A stretch of DNA of 64,000 bases from Cryobacterium sp. N22 (GTDB taxonomy: Bacteria > Actinomycetota > Actinomycetes > Actinomycetales > Microbacteriaceae). A program made the position numbers and the translations under genes. The notes under the pieces are model-generated. The model was not told the DNA's origin. It did no database searches and saw only the letters and a program-made list of their open reading frames with translations. Shown here one piece after another: positions 40,566-48,187 of this stretch; the stretch's first letter is position 1; the number at the start of each line of letters is the position of its first letter. The DNA is taken from positions 1 to 64,000 of the forward strand of contig NZ_PJJP01000035.1 in assembly GCF_002929555.1 (NCBI RefSeq), in the 5' to 3' direction.

Positions 40566-42106
40566 GCGCGGGCGGTTCGGCGACGGCTCCCGCCGAGCGT
40601 GGCCCGGCGCCCTGGACCCTGCGCCGCCGGCTGGTGGTGGGAATCGCCGGCGTCGTGGCCGCGGTACTGCTCGGCACCGGCCTGCTGAGCATCACGGTGT
40701 TGAGCACCTCCACGAACTCCGTGGCCGACGCGCAACTCACGGCCTCGCTCTCTGCGCTGAGCCAGTCGGTCGACAAATTTCGCGCCCCGAAGCCCACGGG
40801 CGCCACCGGTCACGGCGGCGGCACCCGCAAAACCTTCGTCGACTTCGTCGGGCACGGGCGCGGCACCGTGATCGCGGTCGTGGCTGACGGCGCGGTCGCC
40901 GACTCCGCCCTGTTCTCGGACACCGGCGCCGTCGTGCTCTCCACGGACGCGATCGAAGCCATCGAGAGTGCCGTCGCCGACCGGGAGTCAGCCGGTGAGA
41001 ACCGCAGCCTGGATCTGGGCGCCCTCGGCAGTTACCGCGTCGCCACCGTCGTCAACGACGGTGAAATCCTGGTGGCCGGGGTGCCCCTGGACGCCGCGGA
41101 GACGGCGCTGCTGCGTCAGGGCCTGGGCATCGCCATCTTCACGGTGCTGGCGCTGGCCGGAACCGTGGTGGGCACGATCCTGGTCGTGAGGCTCGCCCTG
41201 CGCCCCCTGGCCCGGGTGGTCGACACCGCCGTCGAGGTGACCGCGCTGCCGCTGGATGTGGGCGACCACGGCATCTCCACTCGCCTCGCGGCCGCCGACA
41301 CCGATCCCCGCACCGAGACGGGCAAGGTGGGCGAAGCCCTCAACCAACTGCTCGACCACGTCGACACCGCCCTCAGCGTGCGGGCCGCCACCGACCGGCA
41401 GATGCGCCGGTTCGTCACGGATGCCTCGCACGAGCTGCGGACGCCGCTCGCGGCCATCCAGGGCTACGCCGAACTGACCCGCCAGGACAGCGCCGAGCTG
41501 CCCGAGATCACCGAGTACTCGCTCGCCCGCATCGAATCCGAGGCCCGGCGGATGAGCTCGCTGGTGAGCGACCTGCTGCTGCTCGCCCGCCTCGACGAGG
41601 GCCAGGACCTGCACGTGGAAGACGTGGACCTCGCCGACCTGCTGCTGACCGCGGTGAACGACGCGAGGGCCTCTGCGCCGTCGCACAGCTGGCTCTCCGA
41701 GGTGCCCGAAACGGCCGTGGTGGTGCGCGGCGACCGGGAACGCCTGCACCAGCTGGTGGCGAACCTGCTCTCCAACGCCAGGGTGCACACTCCGCGCGCC
41801 AGCACCGTGACCGCCCGGCTGCGGGTGGGCTCGCCCGGCATGCCGGTACAGCTGAGTGTGCAGGACGACGGGCTGGGCATCACCGCGGACCTGCTGCCGG
41901 TGATCTTCGAACGCTTCGCGCGCGGCGACGCCTCCAGGACGCAGGGCTCCGGCGGCACCCCCAGCACCGGTCTCGGCCTGGCGATCGCCCTGTCGATCGC
42001 CGAGGCGCACGGGGGCACCATCCGGGTGCAGTCCTCCCCCACCGGCACCGCCTTCACGGTCACCCTGCCCACCCCCGGCACCCGCCAGCCCACCCGCGAA
42101 CTGTGA
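40562..42106 (+). CDS. Membrane sensor histidine kinase, partner of the adjacent regulator
   Basis: 514 residues from ATG 40562, overlapping the regulator stop. Helix 1 (about 22-44), extracytoplasmic sensor (about 45-185), helix 2 (about 187-210), HAMP, HisKA with DASHELRTPLAA (His 290), HATPase_c with LVANLLSNARVH (N), QDDGLGI (G1), IFERFARGD (F) and TGLGLAIALSIAEAHGG (G2). TcrY/PrrB-like layout. The last codons (REL stop) are encoded by the left end of the palindromic element at 42093-42155. Confidence 0.92.
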   Translation: MSAGGSATAPAERGPAPWTLRRRLVVGIAGVVAAVLLGTGLLSITVLSTSTNSVADAQLTASLSALSQSVDKFRAPKPTGATGHGGGTRKTFVDFVGHGRGTVIAVVADGAVADSALFSDTGAVVLSTDAIEAIESAVADRESAGENRSLDLGALGSYRVATVVNDGEILVAGVPLDAAETALLRQGLGIAIFTVLALAGTVVGTILVVRLALRPLARVVDTAVEVTALPLDVGDHGISTRLAAADTDPRTETGKVGEALNQLLDHVDTALSVRAATDRQMRRFVTDASHELRTPLAAIQGYAELTRQDSAELPEITEYSLARIESEARRMSSLVSDLLLLARLDEGQDLHVEDVDLADLLLTAVNDARASAPSHSWLSEVPETAVVVRGDRERLHQLVANLLSNARVHTPRASTVTARLRVGSPGMPVQLSVQDDGLGITADLLPVIFERFARGDASRTQGSGGTPSTGLGLAIALSIAEAHGGTIRVQSSPTGTAFTVTLPTPGTRQPTREL

Positions 42107-42155
42107 CTTAAGCACCCAAAAACGCGGGATTGTGGGGCTTAAGTCTCAGTTCGCG
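42093..42155. repeat. 63-bp palindromic element, copy A
   Basis: Inverted arms CGCGAACTG-T-GACTTAAGC (from 42095) and GCTTAAGTC-T-CAGTTCGCG (to 42155) pair over about 20 positions around an A-rich loop. Reversed, it is about 81% identical (51 of 63 by eye) to copy B at 42639-42701. Its left end carries the TGA of the kinase gene; its right end touches TAAGGT, the -10-like hexamer of the next gene. Confidence 0.85.
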
Positions 42156-42161
42156 TAAGGT
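42156..42161 (+). promoter_or_regulatory. -10-like hexamer for leaderless start at 42169
   Basis: TAAGGT, 7 bases before GTG 42169, directly adjoining the palindromic element. Confidence 0.5.
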
Positions 42162-42168
42162 TTGGCGG

Positions 42169-42648
42169 GTGATTCGCCTCGTCGTCGTGCTCCCGCTGAG
42201 CCCGCTGCAGGTGGGCACCGGCTTCGCCGTGGCCGAGTGGCCCCTGCACGTCACGGTGCTGGCACCGTTTCTCACGGATGCCGCCCCCGGCGACGTCGGC
42301 GACGCCATCCGTCTCGCCGTCGCCGACCAGGCGCCCCTCACCGTCGTCGCCGGCGATGACGCGCTGTTCGGGCGGCGGCACAACATCCCCGTCTCGTTGC
42401 TGCTCCCGCACGAGGACCTCACCCGGCTGCACCACACCGTGGTGGCCGCCATCCGTCCGTTCGCAGCTGCCCCGGACGAGCCGGCCTTCACCGGCGACGG
42501 CTTCCGCGCCCACGTGACCCACAAACCGCCCGCCCGCATCCACCCCGGCCAGTCGCTCATCCTCAGCCAGATCGCCCTGGTGGACATGCTCCCCCGCACC
42601 CACGAGGCCGGCCGCACGGTCCTGGCCACCGCCACTTTCGCGAACTGA
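42169..42648 (+). CDS. 2H phosphoesterase / 2'-5' RNA ligase-like protein
   Basis: 159 residues from GTG 42169; the open frame reaches 42130 but that start would lie in the palindromic element. Two HxTx motifs, HVTVLAPF (about residue 25) and HVTHKP (about 123), are the catalytic pair of 2H enzymes such as ThpR/LigT, which cleave or join 2'-5' or cyclic phosphodiester bonds. The two motifs are about 100 residues apart, as usual. Likely leaderless (TAAGGT, 7 bases). Its stop TGA lies inside element copy B, so the gene sits exactly between two inverted copies of one element. RNA substrate unknown. Confidence 0.75.
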   Translation: MIRLVVVLPLSPLQVGTGFAVAEWPLHVTVLAPFLTDAAPGDVGDAIRLAVADQAPLTVVAGDDALFGRRHNIPVSLLLPHEDLTRLHHTVVAAIRPFAAAPDEPAFTGDGFRAHVTHKPPARIHPGQSLILSQIALVDMLPRTHEAGRTVLATATFAN

Positions 42649-42701
42649 GAGAAAAGCCCCAAAAACCACGAGTTTTCGGTGCTTAAGTCACGGTTCGCGG
42701 G
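42639..42701. repeat. 63-bp palindromic element, copy B
   Basis: Same length as copy A and inverted relative to it. Right arm GGTGCTTAAGTCACGGTTCGCG is conserved; left arm CGCGAACTGAGAGAAAAGCCCC has decayed, so the stem is weaker. Its first bases supply the TGA of the 2H gene (CGAACTGA); TAATTT, the -10-like box of the next gene, begins 4 bases after it. Confidence 0.85.
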
Positions 42702-42705
42702 CCGG

Positions 42706-42711
42706 TAATTT
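42706..42711 (+). promoter_or_regulatory. -10-like hexamer for start at 42718
   Basis: TAATTT, 6 bases before the ATG; GGGGG between could also act as a weak ribosome binding site. Confidence 0.45.
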
Positions 42712-42717
42712 GGGGGA

Positions 42718-43284
42718 ATGGAGATACGGGAGGCCCGGGAGGGCGACTGGGGCGGGATTTGGCCCTTTCTGCGGGAGGTAGTGGCGGCCGGCGAGACCTA
42801 CTGCTGGCCACGGGACAGCACCGAAGCCGACGCGCGGCAGTGGTGGATGGCCAAGCCCGGCGGCCGGGTTTTCGTGGCCGACGACGACGGCCGGGTGCTC
42901 GGCACCGCCGAGCTGCACCCCAACCAGCCGGCGGCCGGGAGCCACGTGTGCAACGCCGGCTTCATGGTGGCCCCGCAGGCGGCCGGCCGCGGCATCGGCC
43001 GGGCCCTAGCCGAGCACGTCCTCGAGCAGGCCGCCAACGCGGGGTTTCGCGCGATGCAGTTCAACGCCGTCGTGGAGACCAACCACAACGCCGTGCGGCT
43101 CTGGCAGTCGCTGGGCTTCAACACTCTCACCACGGTGCCCGAAGCCTTCTTGCATCCGGTGCACGGCTACGTGGGACTGCAGGTGATGCACCGGTCGCTT
43201 CTGCCCCAACAACTGCCCCACCAGCTGCCCCAAAAACTGGGCCAACATCCGTCGCCCATTGTTTACCCCACGGCCTTAGGGTGA
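42718..43284 (+). CDS. GNAT N-acetyltransferase
   Basis: 188 residues. GNAT fold: MEIREAREGDWGGIWPFLREVVAAGETY, VFVADDDGRVLGTAELHPNQ, NAGFMVAPQAAGRGIGRALAEHVLEQA (acetyl-CoA pyrophosphate loop Q/R-x-x-G-x-G/A) and FNAVVETNHNAVRLWQSLGF. It resembles phosphinothricin/amino acid acetyltransferases of the RimI-like group; substrate unknown. The C-terminus after residue about 160 is an unusual Leu-Pro-Gln tail made by a 12-base repeat (43201-43236). A promoter for the next gene seems to sit in its last codons. Confidence 0.85.
   Translation: MEIREAREGDWGGIWPFLREVVAAGETYCWPRDSTEADARQWWMAKPGGRVFVADDDGRVLGTAELHPNQPAAGSHVCNAGFMVAPQAAGRGIGRALAEHVLEQAANAGFRAMQFNAVVETNHNAVRLWQSLGFNTLTTVPEAFLHPVHGYVGLQVMHRSLLPQQLPHQLPQKLGQHPSPIVYPTALG
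43201..43236. repeat. 12-base tandem repeat encoding the GNAT tail
   Basis: CTGCCCCAACAA, CTGCCCCACCAG, CTGCCCCAAAAA, then a partial CTGGG; they encode LPQQ, LPHQ, LPQK. Third-position-like drift shows it is not freshly amplified. Confidence 0.85.
43277..43282 (+). promoter_or_regulatory. -10-like hexamer for leaderless start at 43289
   Basis: TAGGGT, 6 bases before the ATG of the MFS gene and inside the last codons of the GNAT gene. Confidence 0.5.
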
Positions 43285-43288
43285 ACGC

Positions 43289-44617
43289 ATGACCGAGACT
43301 CTCGACGGCAACGGCGCCGCCCACGCCCCCGCGGCCCACACTCCCGCCCGCGCCGCCGTCGTCGCCTGGAGCCTGTGGGACTGGGGCTCGGCCGCGTTCA
43401 ACGCCGTGGTCACCACGTTCGTCTTCTCGGTCTACCTCACCGGTTCGTCGTTCGGCGAGGAAGGCGACGTCGCCGCGCAACTGGGCTGGGCGCTCGCGAT
43501 CGCCGGGTTCCTGATCGCCGTGCTCGCCCCGGTCACCGGTGCCCGCTCGGACTCGTCCGGCCGGCGCAAGTTCTGGCTGGGCGTGAACACCTTCATCGTG
43601 GTGGGCCTCACGGCCGGCATGTTCTTCGTGCTGCCCACCCCCGAGTACCTGCTGCTCGGCCTGGTGCTGCTGGCCGCCGGCAACGTGTTCTTCGAACTCG
43701 CCGGGGTGAGCTACAACGCCATGCTCGCCCAGGTGTCGACGCCGCGCACCATCGGCAAGGTCAGCGGTTTCGGCTGGGGAATGGGCTACATCGGCGGCAT
43801 CGTGCTGCTGCTGATCGTGTATTTCGGCTTCATCAACCCCGACGTGGGCCTGTTCGGCGTCACCAGCGAAAACGGGCTGGCGGTGCGGGTGACCATGCTC
43901 ATTGCGGCCGCCTGGTTCGGCCTGTTCGCGCTGCCGCTGCTGCTGCGGGTGCCCGAATACCGGGCGCCGGATGCCGCGAAACGCGCCAAGGTCGGCTTCT
44001 TCCAGTCCTACGTGGAACTGGGCCGCGACGTGGCCAAGCTCTGGAAGAGCAACCGCCAGGTGGTCTACTTCCTGTTCGCCAGCGCCATCTTCCGCGACGG
44101 CCTCGCCGGCGTCTTCACCTTCGGCGGGGTGCTCGCGGCCTCGGCGTTCGGCTTCTCCCCCGGCGAGGTGATCATCTTCGCGATCGCCGCGAACGTGGTG
44201 GCCGGCATCGCCACCATCAGCGTGGGGGTGCTCGACGACAGGCTCGGCGCCAAGCCCGTCATCGTCACCGCCCTACTGGGCCTCATCGTCAGCGGCAGCC
44301 TGGTGTTCCTGCTGCACGACGGCGGCCAGATCGTGTTCTGGACCGCCGGCCTGGCCCTGTGCCTGTTCGTCGGTCCCGCCCAGTCGGCCAGCCGCACGTT
44401 CCTGGCCCGGATCATCCCGGCCGGCCGGGAGGGCGAGGTGTTCGGCCTGTACGCCACCACCGGTCGCGCCGCCAGCTTCCTGGCCCCCACGGCGTTCGCG
44501 CTGATGGTGACGTTCTTCGGCGAAACCTACTGGGGCATCCTGGGCATCGTGCTGGTGCTCGTCATCGGCCTGCTGTTGCTGCTGCCGGTCAAGGCCCGGC
44601 AGAACCAGATGGGCTGA
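43289..44617 (+). CDS. MFS transporter, UMF1/Atg22-like
   Basis: 442 residues, 12 predicted membrane helices. Start AWSLWDWGSAAFNAVVTTFVFSVYL is diagnostic of the UMF1 (Atg22-like) family; also GARSDSSGRRKFWL (loop 2-3), SYNAMLAQVSTPRTIGKVSGFGWGMGYIGG, SVGVLDDRLGAKPVI and FVGPAQSASRTFLARIIPAGREGEVFGLYATTGRAAS. Substrate unknown (amino acid export is known for yeast Atg22). Starts 4 bases after the GNAT stop. Confidence 0.87.
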   Translation: MTETLDGNGAAHAPAAHTPARAAVVAWSLWDWGSAAFNAVVTTFVFSVYLTGSSFGEEGDVAAQLGWALAIAGFLIAVLAPVTGARSDSSGRRKFWLGVNTFIVVGLTAGMFFVLPTPEYLLLGLVLLAAGNVFFELAGVSYNAMLAQVSTPRTIGKVSGFGWGMGYIGGIVLLLIVYFGFINPDVGLFGVTSENGLAVRVTMLIAAAWFGLFALPLLLRVPEYRAPDAAKRAKVGFFQSYVELGRDVAKLWKSNRQVVYFLFASAIFRDGLAGVFTFGGVLAASAFGFSPGEVIIFAIAANVVAGIATISVGVLDDRLGAKPVIVTALLGLIVSGSLVFLLHDGGQIVFWTAGLALCLFVGPAQSASRTFLARIIPAGREGEVFGLYATTGRAASFLAPTAFALMVTFFGETYWGILGIVLVLVIGLLLLLPVKARQNQMG

Positions 44618-44621
44618 GCCC

Positions 44622-45473
44622 TCACGGATGCGTTCCGGCCGCCGCCCAGAGCGCGTGGAAGTGGTTGATCGGGCCGTGTCCGCCGCCGACCTCGAGCTCG
44701 TCGGCGAAAGCCACGCTGTCGCTGAGCCACGCCTTCGTCTCGGTCAACGCGCGCGGCCAGTCCCCGTGCCGAGCCGCTAGCGTGGCCAGGGCCGACGACA
44801 TCGAACAGCCGGTGCCGTGGGTGTTGGTCGTGTTGATGCGCGGCGCCGAGACCTGCACGATGCGGGCCTGCCCAGGTTCGGTGCCGGCCGCGTCGACGAG
44901 GGCGTCCGGGCAGGCCGGGCCGGCCAGGTGGCCGCCCTTCACCAGCACCCGGGTGCCGGTGGCGCGGGAGAGCCGCTCGCCCTGATCGAGGGCCTCTGCC
45001 CAGTCGGCGGCCTCGGGCTCGTTCACGAGCACGGCCAGCTCGGGCAGGTTCGGGGTGACCAGGTGCACCAGCGGCACCAGGGCGCGGAGCGCGGCCTCGG
45101 CGGAGGCGTCAAGCAGCCGGTCGCCGCTGGTGGCGATCATCACCGGGTCGAGCACGATCACCGATGGACGCACCCGGGCCAGCCAGGCGGCCACGGCCTC
45201 GATGAGATCGGCCTGGCCGAGCATGCCGATCTTCACAGCGTCGATGGTGACATCGTCGCTGACCGCGTCGAGCTGTTCAACGAGGAAGGACACCGGCGGG
45301 AGGTGGACCGAACGTACCCCTCGGGTGTTCTGGGCGACGAGCGCGGTGACCACGGCCATGCCGTAACCGCCGTTCGCGGCGATGCTCTTGAGGTCGGCGT
45401 GGATGCCGGCGCCGCCGGTGGGGTCGGTTCCGGCGATGCTGAGCACCCGGGGGATGTCCCGCGGCCCGGTCAT
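44622..45473 (-). CDS. thiD: Hydroxymethylpyrimidine/phosphomethylpyrimidine kinase
   Basis: 283 residues from ATG 45473, overlapping the thiE stop as ATGA; GTG 45482 is an alternative. Ribokinase fold: VLSIAGTDPTGGAGIHADLKSIAANGGYGM, TALVAQNTRGV, IDAVKIGML, VIVLDPVMIATSG, HLVTPNLPEL and the anion hole NTHGTGCSMSSALA. It phosphorylates HMP twice to HMP-PP. Last gene of thiM-thiE-thiD behind the TPP riboswitch. Confidence 0.95.
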   Translation of the reverse strand: MTGPRDIPRVLSIAGTDPTGGAGIHADLKSIAANGGYGMAVVTALVAQNTRGVRSVHLPPVSFLVEQLDAVSDDVTIDAVKIGMLGQADLIEAVAAWLARVRPSVIVLDPVMIATSGDRLLDASAEAALRALVPLVHLVTPNLPELAVLVNEPEAADWAEALDQGERLSRATGTRVLVKGGHLAGPACPDALVDAAGTEPGQARIVQVSAPRINTTNTHGTGCSMSSALATLAARHGDWPRALTETKAWLSDSVAFADELEVGGGHGPINHFHALWAAAGTHP

Positions 45474-46111
45474 CTGGTCCACTCCCGGTGCAGGGCGCGG
45501 GCGGCGGCGCGGGCATCCGGGGCGGCGCAGACGGCCGACACCACGGCCACTCCGGCGGCACCGGCCTGGCGCAGCGGCCAGACGTCCGGGAGGCCGATGC
45601 CGCCGATGGCGACGCAGGGCAGCGCGCTGGTACGGGCGAGCGCGGCGAAACCGGGCACCCCGAGCACCGGCGGGTGGTCGGGTTTAGTGCTGGTGGCACG
45701 GATGACGCCGACGCCCAGGTAGTCCACGGTGCCGGCGGCCTGCGCGAAGACCCGGTCGAACTCGGCCGGGGAGTTGGCGGTGATGCCCACGATCGCGTCG
45801 GGGCCGACCCTGTCGCGCACCCGGGCCACGGCTTCGTCACCCTGGCCCACGTGCAGGCCGTGCACGGCGGCGCCCTCGGCGAGCGCCCGCAGGTAGACGT
45901 CGACCCGGTCGTTGACGATCACGGTGGCGCGGGTCCCGACCGCGTCGGCCACCTGCAGCAGCAGGCGCAGCACGGCGTCGTCCGAGGCGGTCTTGTCACG
46001 CACCTGCACCGTGGTGATGCCGCCGGCCACGGCGTCGATCACGGTCGCGAGCACGCCCCGGGCACCGCACAGGGCGGTGTCGGTGACGAGGTAGAGGGAG
46101 AGATCGCTCAT
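45470..46111 (-). CDS. thiE: Thiamine-phosphate synthase
   Basis: 213 residues from ATG 46111, overlapping the thiM stop as ATGA; the open frame to 46852 is a shadow. TIM barrel: [35 protein letters not shown] (pyrimidine/diphosphate site), [61 protein letters not shown] and [12 protein letters not shown]. It joins HMP-PP and thiazole phosphate to thiamine phosphate. Confidence 0.95.
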   Translation of the reverse strand: MSDLSLYLVTDTALCGARGVLATVIDAVAGGITTVQVRDKTASDDAVLRLLLQVADAVGTRATVIVNDRVDVYLRALAEGAAVHGLHVGQGDEAVARVRDRVGPDAIVGITANSPAEFDRVFAQAAGTVDYLGVGVIRATSTKPDHPPVLGVPGFAALARTSALPCVAIGGIGLPDVWPLRQAGAAGVAVVSAVCAAPDARAAARALHREWTR

Positions 46112-46926
46112 GCCAGCCGCGCCCGGTCGAGCACGGTGGCGCCGTCGAGGGAGTGCAGCCGGTCGAGGAAGTGCACCGCGAAGCTGCCCGGCCCGGCCGC
46201 GTCGGCGGCGGCGAGCTCGGCGGCGACGGTGTACAGCAGCGTGGCGGCGGCGGTCGCGGCGAGCGTGGCGCCGGGTTCGTGCCGGTTGACGAGGGAGAGC
46301 ACGGCGGCGGTGACCGCGCCGAGCGCGCATCCGCCGCCGGTGACCCGGGTGAGCAGCACATGCCCGTTGGCCACCCGGATGGTCTGCGAGCCGTCGGTGA
46401 TGAGGTCGACCGCACCGGAGACGGCCACGCTCGCCCCGGTGCTGCGGGCGAGCAGGGCCGCGGCGTCGGCGGCGCCCTCCGGCGAGTCGGCGGCGTCCAC
46501 GCCGCGGCCGCCGGTGCCCAACTGGGCCAGGGCGATGATCTCCGACGGGTTGCCGCGGATGGCCGTGGGCCGAAAGTGCAGCAGCTCGCGGGCCAGCCCG
46601 GTGCGCACCGGCAGCACGCCGATCGCGACGGGGTCGAGCACCCACGGAGTGCCGGCGGCGTGCGCGGCCGCGGCGGCCTCGAGCATCGCGCTGCGCTGCT
46701 CGGCGTGCGGGGTGCCCACGTTCACTAGCACCCCGGAGGCCACGCCGGCGAACGGCCCGGCCTCGGTGGGGACGTCCACCATGGCGGGCGCGGCGCCGAG
46801 GGCCAGCAGCACATTGGCGGTGAAGTTGGTCACCACCGCGTTGGTGAGGCACTGCACGAGAGGTTGGCTCTCGCGCAGGCGGTCGAGCAGGTGGGCAGCA
46901 TTCTCTGGTGTCAGACGGATGGTCAT
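46108..46926 (-). CDS. thiM: Hydroxyethylthiazole kinase
   Basis: 272 residues from ATG 46926 (ATG 46935 would give MSRM but lies within the ribosome binding sequence). Family marks: [104 protein letters not shown]. It salvages hydroxyethylthiazole. Together with thiE and thiD it forms a thiamine salvage operon; thiC and thiG are not in the window. AAGGGA 9 bases upstream is the end of the riboswitch. Confidence 0.95.
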   Translation of the reverse strand: MTIRLTPENAAHLLDRLRESQPLVQCLTNAVVTNFTANVLLALGAAPAMVDVPTEAGPFAGVASGVLVNVGTPHAEQRSAMLEAAAAAHAAGTPWVLDPVAIGVLPVRTGLARELLHFRPTAIRGNPSEIIALAQLGTGGRGVDAADSPEGAADAAALLARSTGASVAVSGAVDLITDGSQTIRVANGHVLLTRVTGGGCALGAVTAAVLSLVNRHEPGATLAATAAATLLYTVAAELAAADAAGPGSFAVHFLDRLHSLDGATVLDRARLA

Positions 46927-46934
46927 CCGGGACA

Positions 46935-47012
46935 TCCCTTCGCTAGTACGAACTAGATCAGGTTCAACGGGTGTTTTCTCAGCCCCAGCCGTGCGGCAGG
47001 GCACCCCGTGTC
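46935..47012 (-). promoter_or_regulatory. TPP riboswitch (THI element)
   Basis: On the minus strand: CACGGGGTGCCC, then GGGGCTGAGA, ACACCCGTTGAACCTGATC, TAGTTCGTACTAGCG and AAGGGA, in the order and spacing of the TPP aptamer (GGGGUGC, CUGAGA, ACCC-UUGAACCUGAUC, AGGGA). The 3' end AAGGGA also serves as the thiM ribosome binding site, so TPP binding should hide it. Bases 47013-47107 hold nothing else I recognise. Confidence 0.95.
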
Positions 47013-47107
47013 ACTACCGAAACCCTAGCGCCCCCGACCGGCCTGCCTCCCCCGGCCGGCACCGGGCACGGGCGACCGCCCGCGAGCCCGGATTGCATAC
47101 ACCCGGA

Positions 47108-47374
47108 CTAGAGGTCGAGGTCGTCGACGGCGAACCACGGCACCGGCGCCACCGAGTCCAAAAGCGCGCGCGGATCCACTTCGAAAGTCTCCAACACCAC
47201 GCTGACGCCGGGTGACACGAGCGCCTCAACGCCGACCTCGCCGACGACGGGCAACCTGACCATGCCCCCGCCCTGCCGGACGGCGGCCGTGAGCGCTGCC
47301 AGGAGCGCGGTCACGTCGCACGAGCTGCGCAATCGAAACAGGCGCTCGCCGACTGTGAGGGTATGAGCCTGCAT
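47108..47374 (-). CDS. Small hypothetical protein
   Basis: 88 residues: MQAHTLTVGERLFRLRS, then VTALLAALTAAVRQGGGMVRLPVVGEVGVEALVSPGVSVVLETFEV and an acidic end AVDDLDL. No family recognised; composition is protein-like with alternating strand and helix. GGGAGA is 5-8 bases before ATG 47374. It faces the alkyladenine glycosylase gene across a 108-base spacer with a perfect palindrome. Confidence 0.6.
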   Translation of the reverse strand: MQAHTLTVGERLFRLRSSCDVTALLAALTAAVRQGGGMVRLPVVGEVGVEALVSPGVSVVLETFEVDPRALLDSVAPVPWFAVDDLDL

Positions 47375-47419
47375 GACATCTCCCTCGGTGTAGACCTCAG
47401 GCTAGGACCAAAGCGGCGA

Positions 47420-47431
47420 CGTGTATACACG
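47420..47431. promoter_or_regulatory. Perfect palindrome between divergent genes, putative operator
   Basis: CGTGTATACACG, 12 bases, perfect. It lies 46 bases before the small hypothetical gene (minus) and 52 before the glycosylase gene (plus). Confidence 0.5.
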
Positions 47432-47470
47432 CTTGACATGCACGCTCCGCCCGGGTGCAGAAGCGCCCGG

Positions 47471-47476
47471 TACGGT
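47471..47476 (+). promoter_or_regulatory. -10-like hexamer for leaderless start at 47483
   Basis: TACGGT, 6 bases before the ATG. Confidence 0.5.
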
Positions 47477-47482
47477 GGTGCG

Positions 47483-48160
47483 ATGAGGGTCCCCAGTGAT
47501 TTCCACACGGCGACGCGGGAGTTTTTCGCCCGCGACTCGCTCGTGGTGGGTCCCGAACTGCTCGGCACGGTGCTGGCGCACACGGATGCCGACGGCACCG
47601 TCGCCATCCGTCTCACCGAGGTCGAGGTCTACGGTGGCGAGCGCGACCCCGGCGCGCACGCATTTCGCGGCCGGACCGCGCGCACGGCCAGCATGTTCGG
47701 CGAGGCCGGCCATGTCTACTGCTATTTCACGTATGGCATGCACCACGCGATCAACCTCGTGACGGGCCAGATCGGCCAGCCGTACGGCTGCCTGGTGCGT
47801 GCAGGCGAGGTGGTGCTGGGAGCCGGCCTGGCTCGCGCCCGGCGGGAGGCCAAGCCGCGCAGGAGCCCGCTGCGCGACTGGGAACTCGCCCGCGGACCCG
47901 CCTGCGTGGCTCAGAGCCTGGCCGCCACCCGGGCGAACGACGGCGACGACCTGTTCGGTGGCCGGTGGCAGCTCTTGCTGCCCGACACGCACGCCGTGCT
48001 GCCGCACGAGACCGGGCCCCGGGTGGGCCTCGGCGGTCCCGGCGGCGACGGGGACCTGTTTCCGTGGCGGTACTGGTTGCCTGGTGAACCCAGCGTTTCG
48101 GCCTACCGGGCCGCCGCCGGCAGAAGGGCAGCGTCATTGTCTGAAACTCACCGGCCGTAG
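47483..48160 (+). CDS. DNA-3-methyladenine glycosylase (AAG/MPG family)
   Basis: 225 residues from ATG 47483, 6 bases after TACGGT; the frame is open to 47363 but without similarity. AAG fold: DFHTATREFFARDSLVVGPELLGTVLAH, IRLTEVEVYGGERDPGAHAFRGRTARTASMFGEAGHVYCYFTYGMHHAINLV (intercalating Tyr and catalytic Glu region), and RGPACVAQSLAATRANDGDDLF near the end. It removes alkylated or deaminated purines from DNA. Confidence 0.93.
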   Translation: MRVPSDFHTATREFFARDSLVVGPELLGTVLAHTDADGTVAIRLTEVEVYGGERDPGAHAFRGRTARTASMFGEAGHVYCYFTYGMHHAINLVTGQIGQPYGCLVRAGEVVLGAGLARARREAKPRRSPLRDWELARGPACVAQSLAATRANDGDDLFGGRWQLLLPDTHAVLPHETGPRVGLGGPGGDGDLFPWRYWLPGEPSVSAYRAAAGRRAASLSETHRP

Positions 48161-48187
48161 TCCAGGTCCGCCGGGCAGACTGGACCC

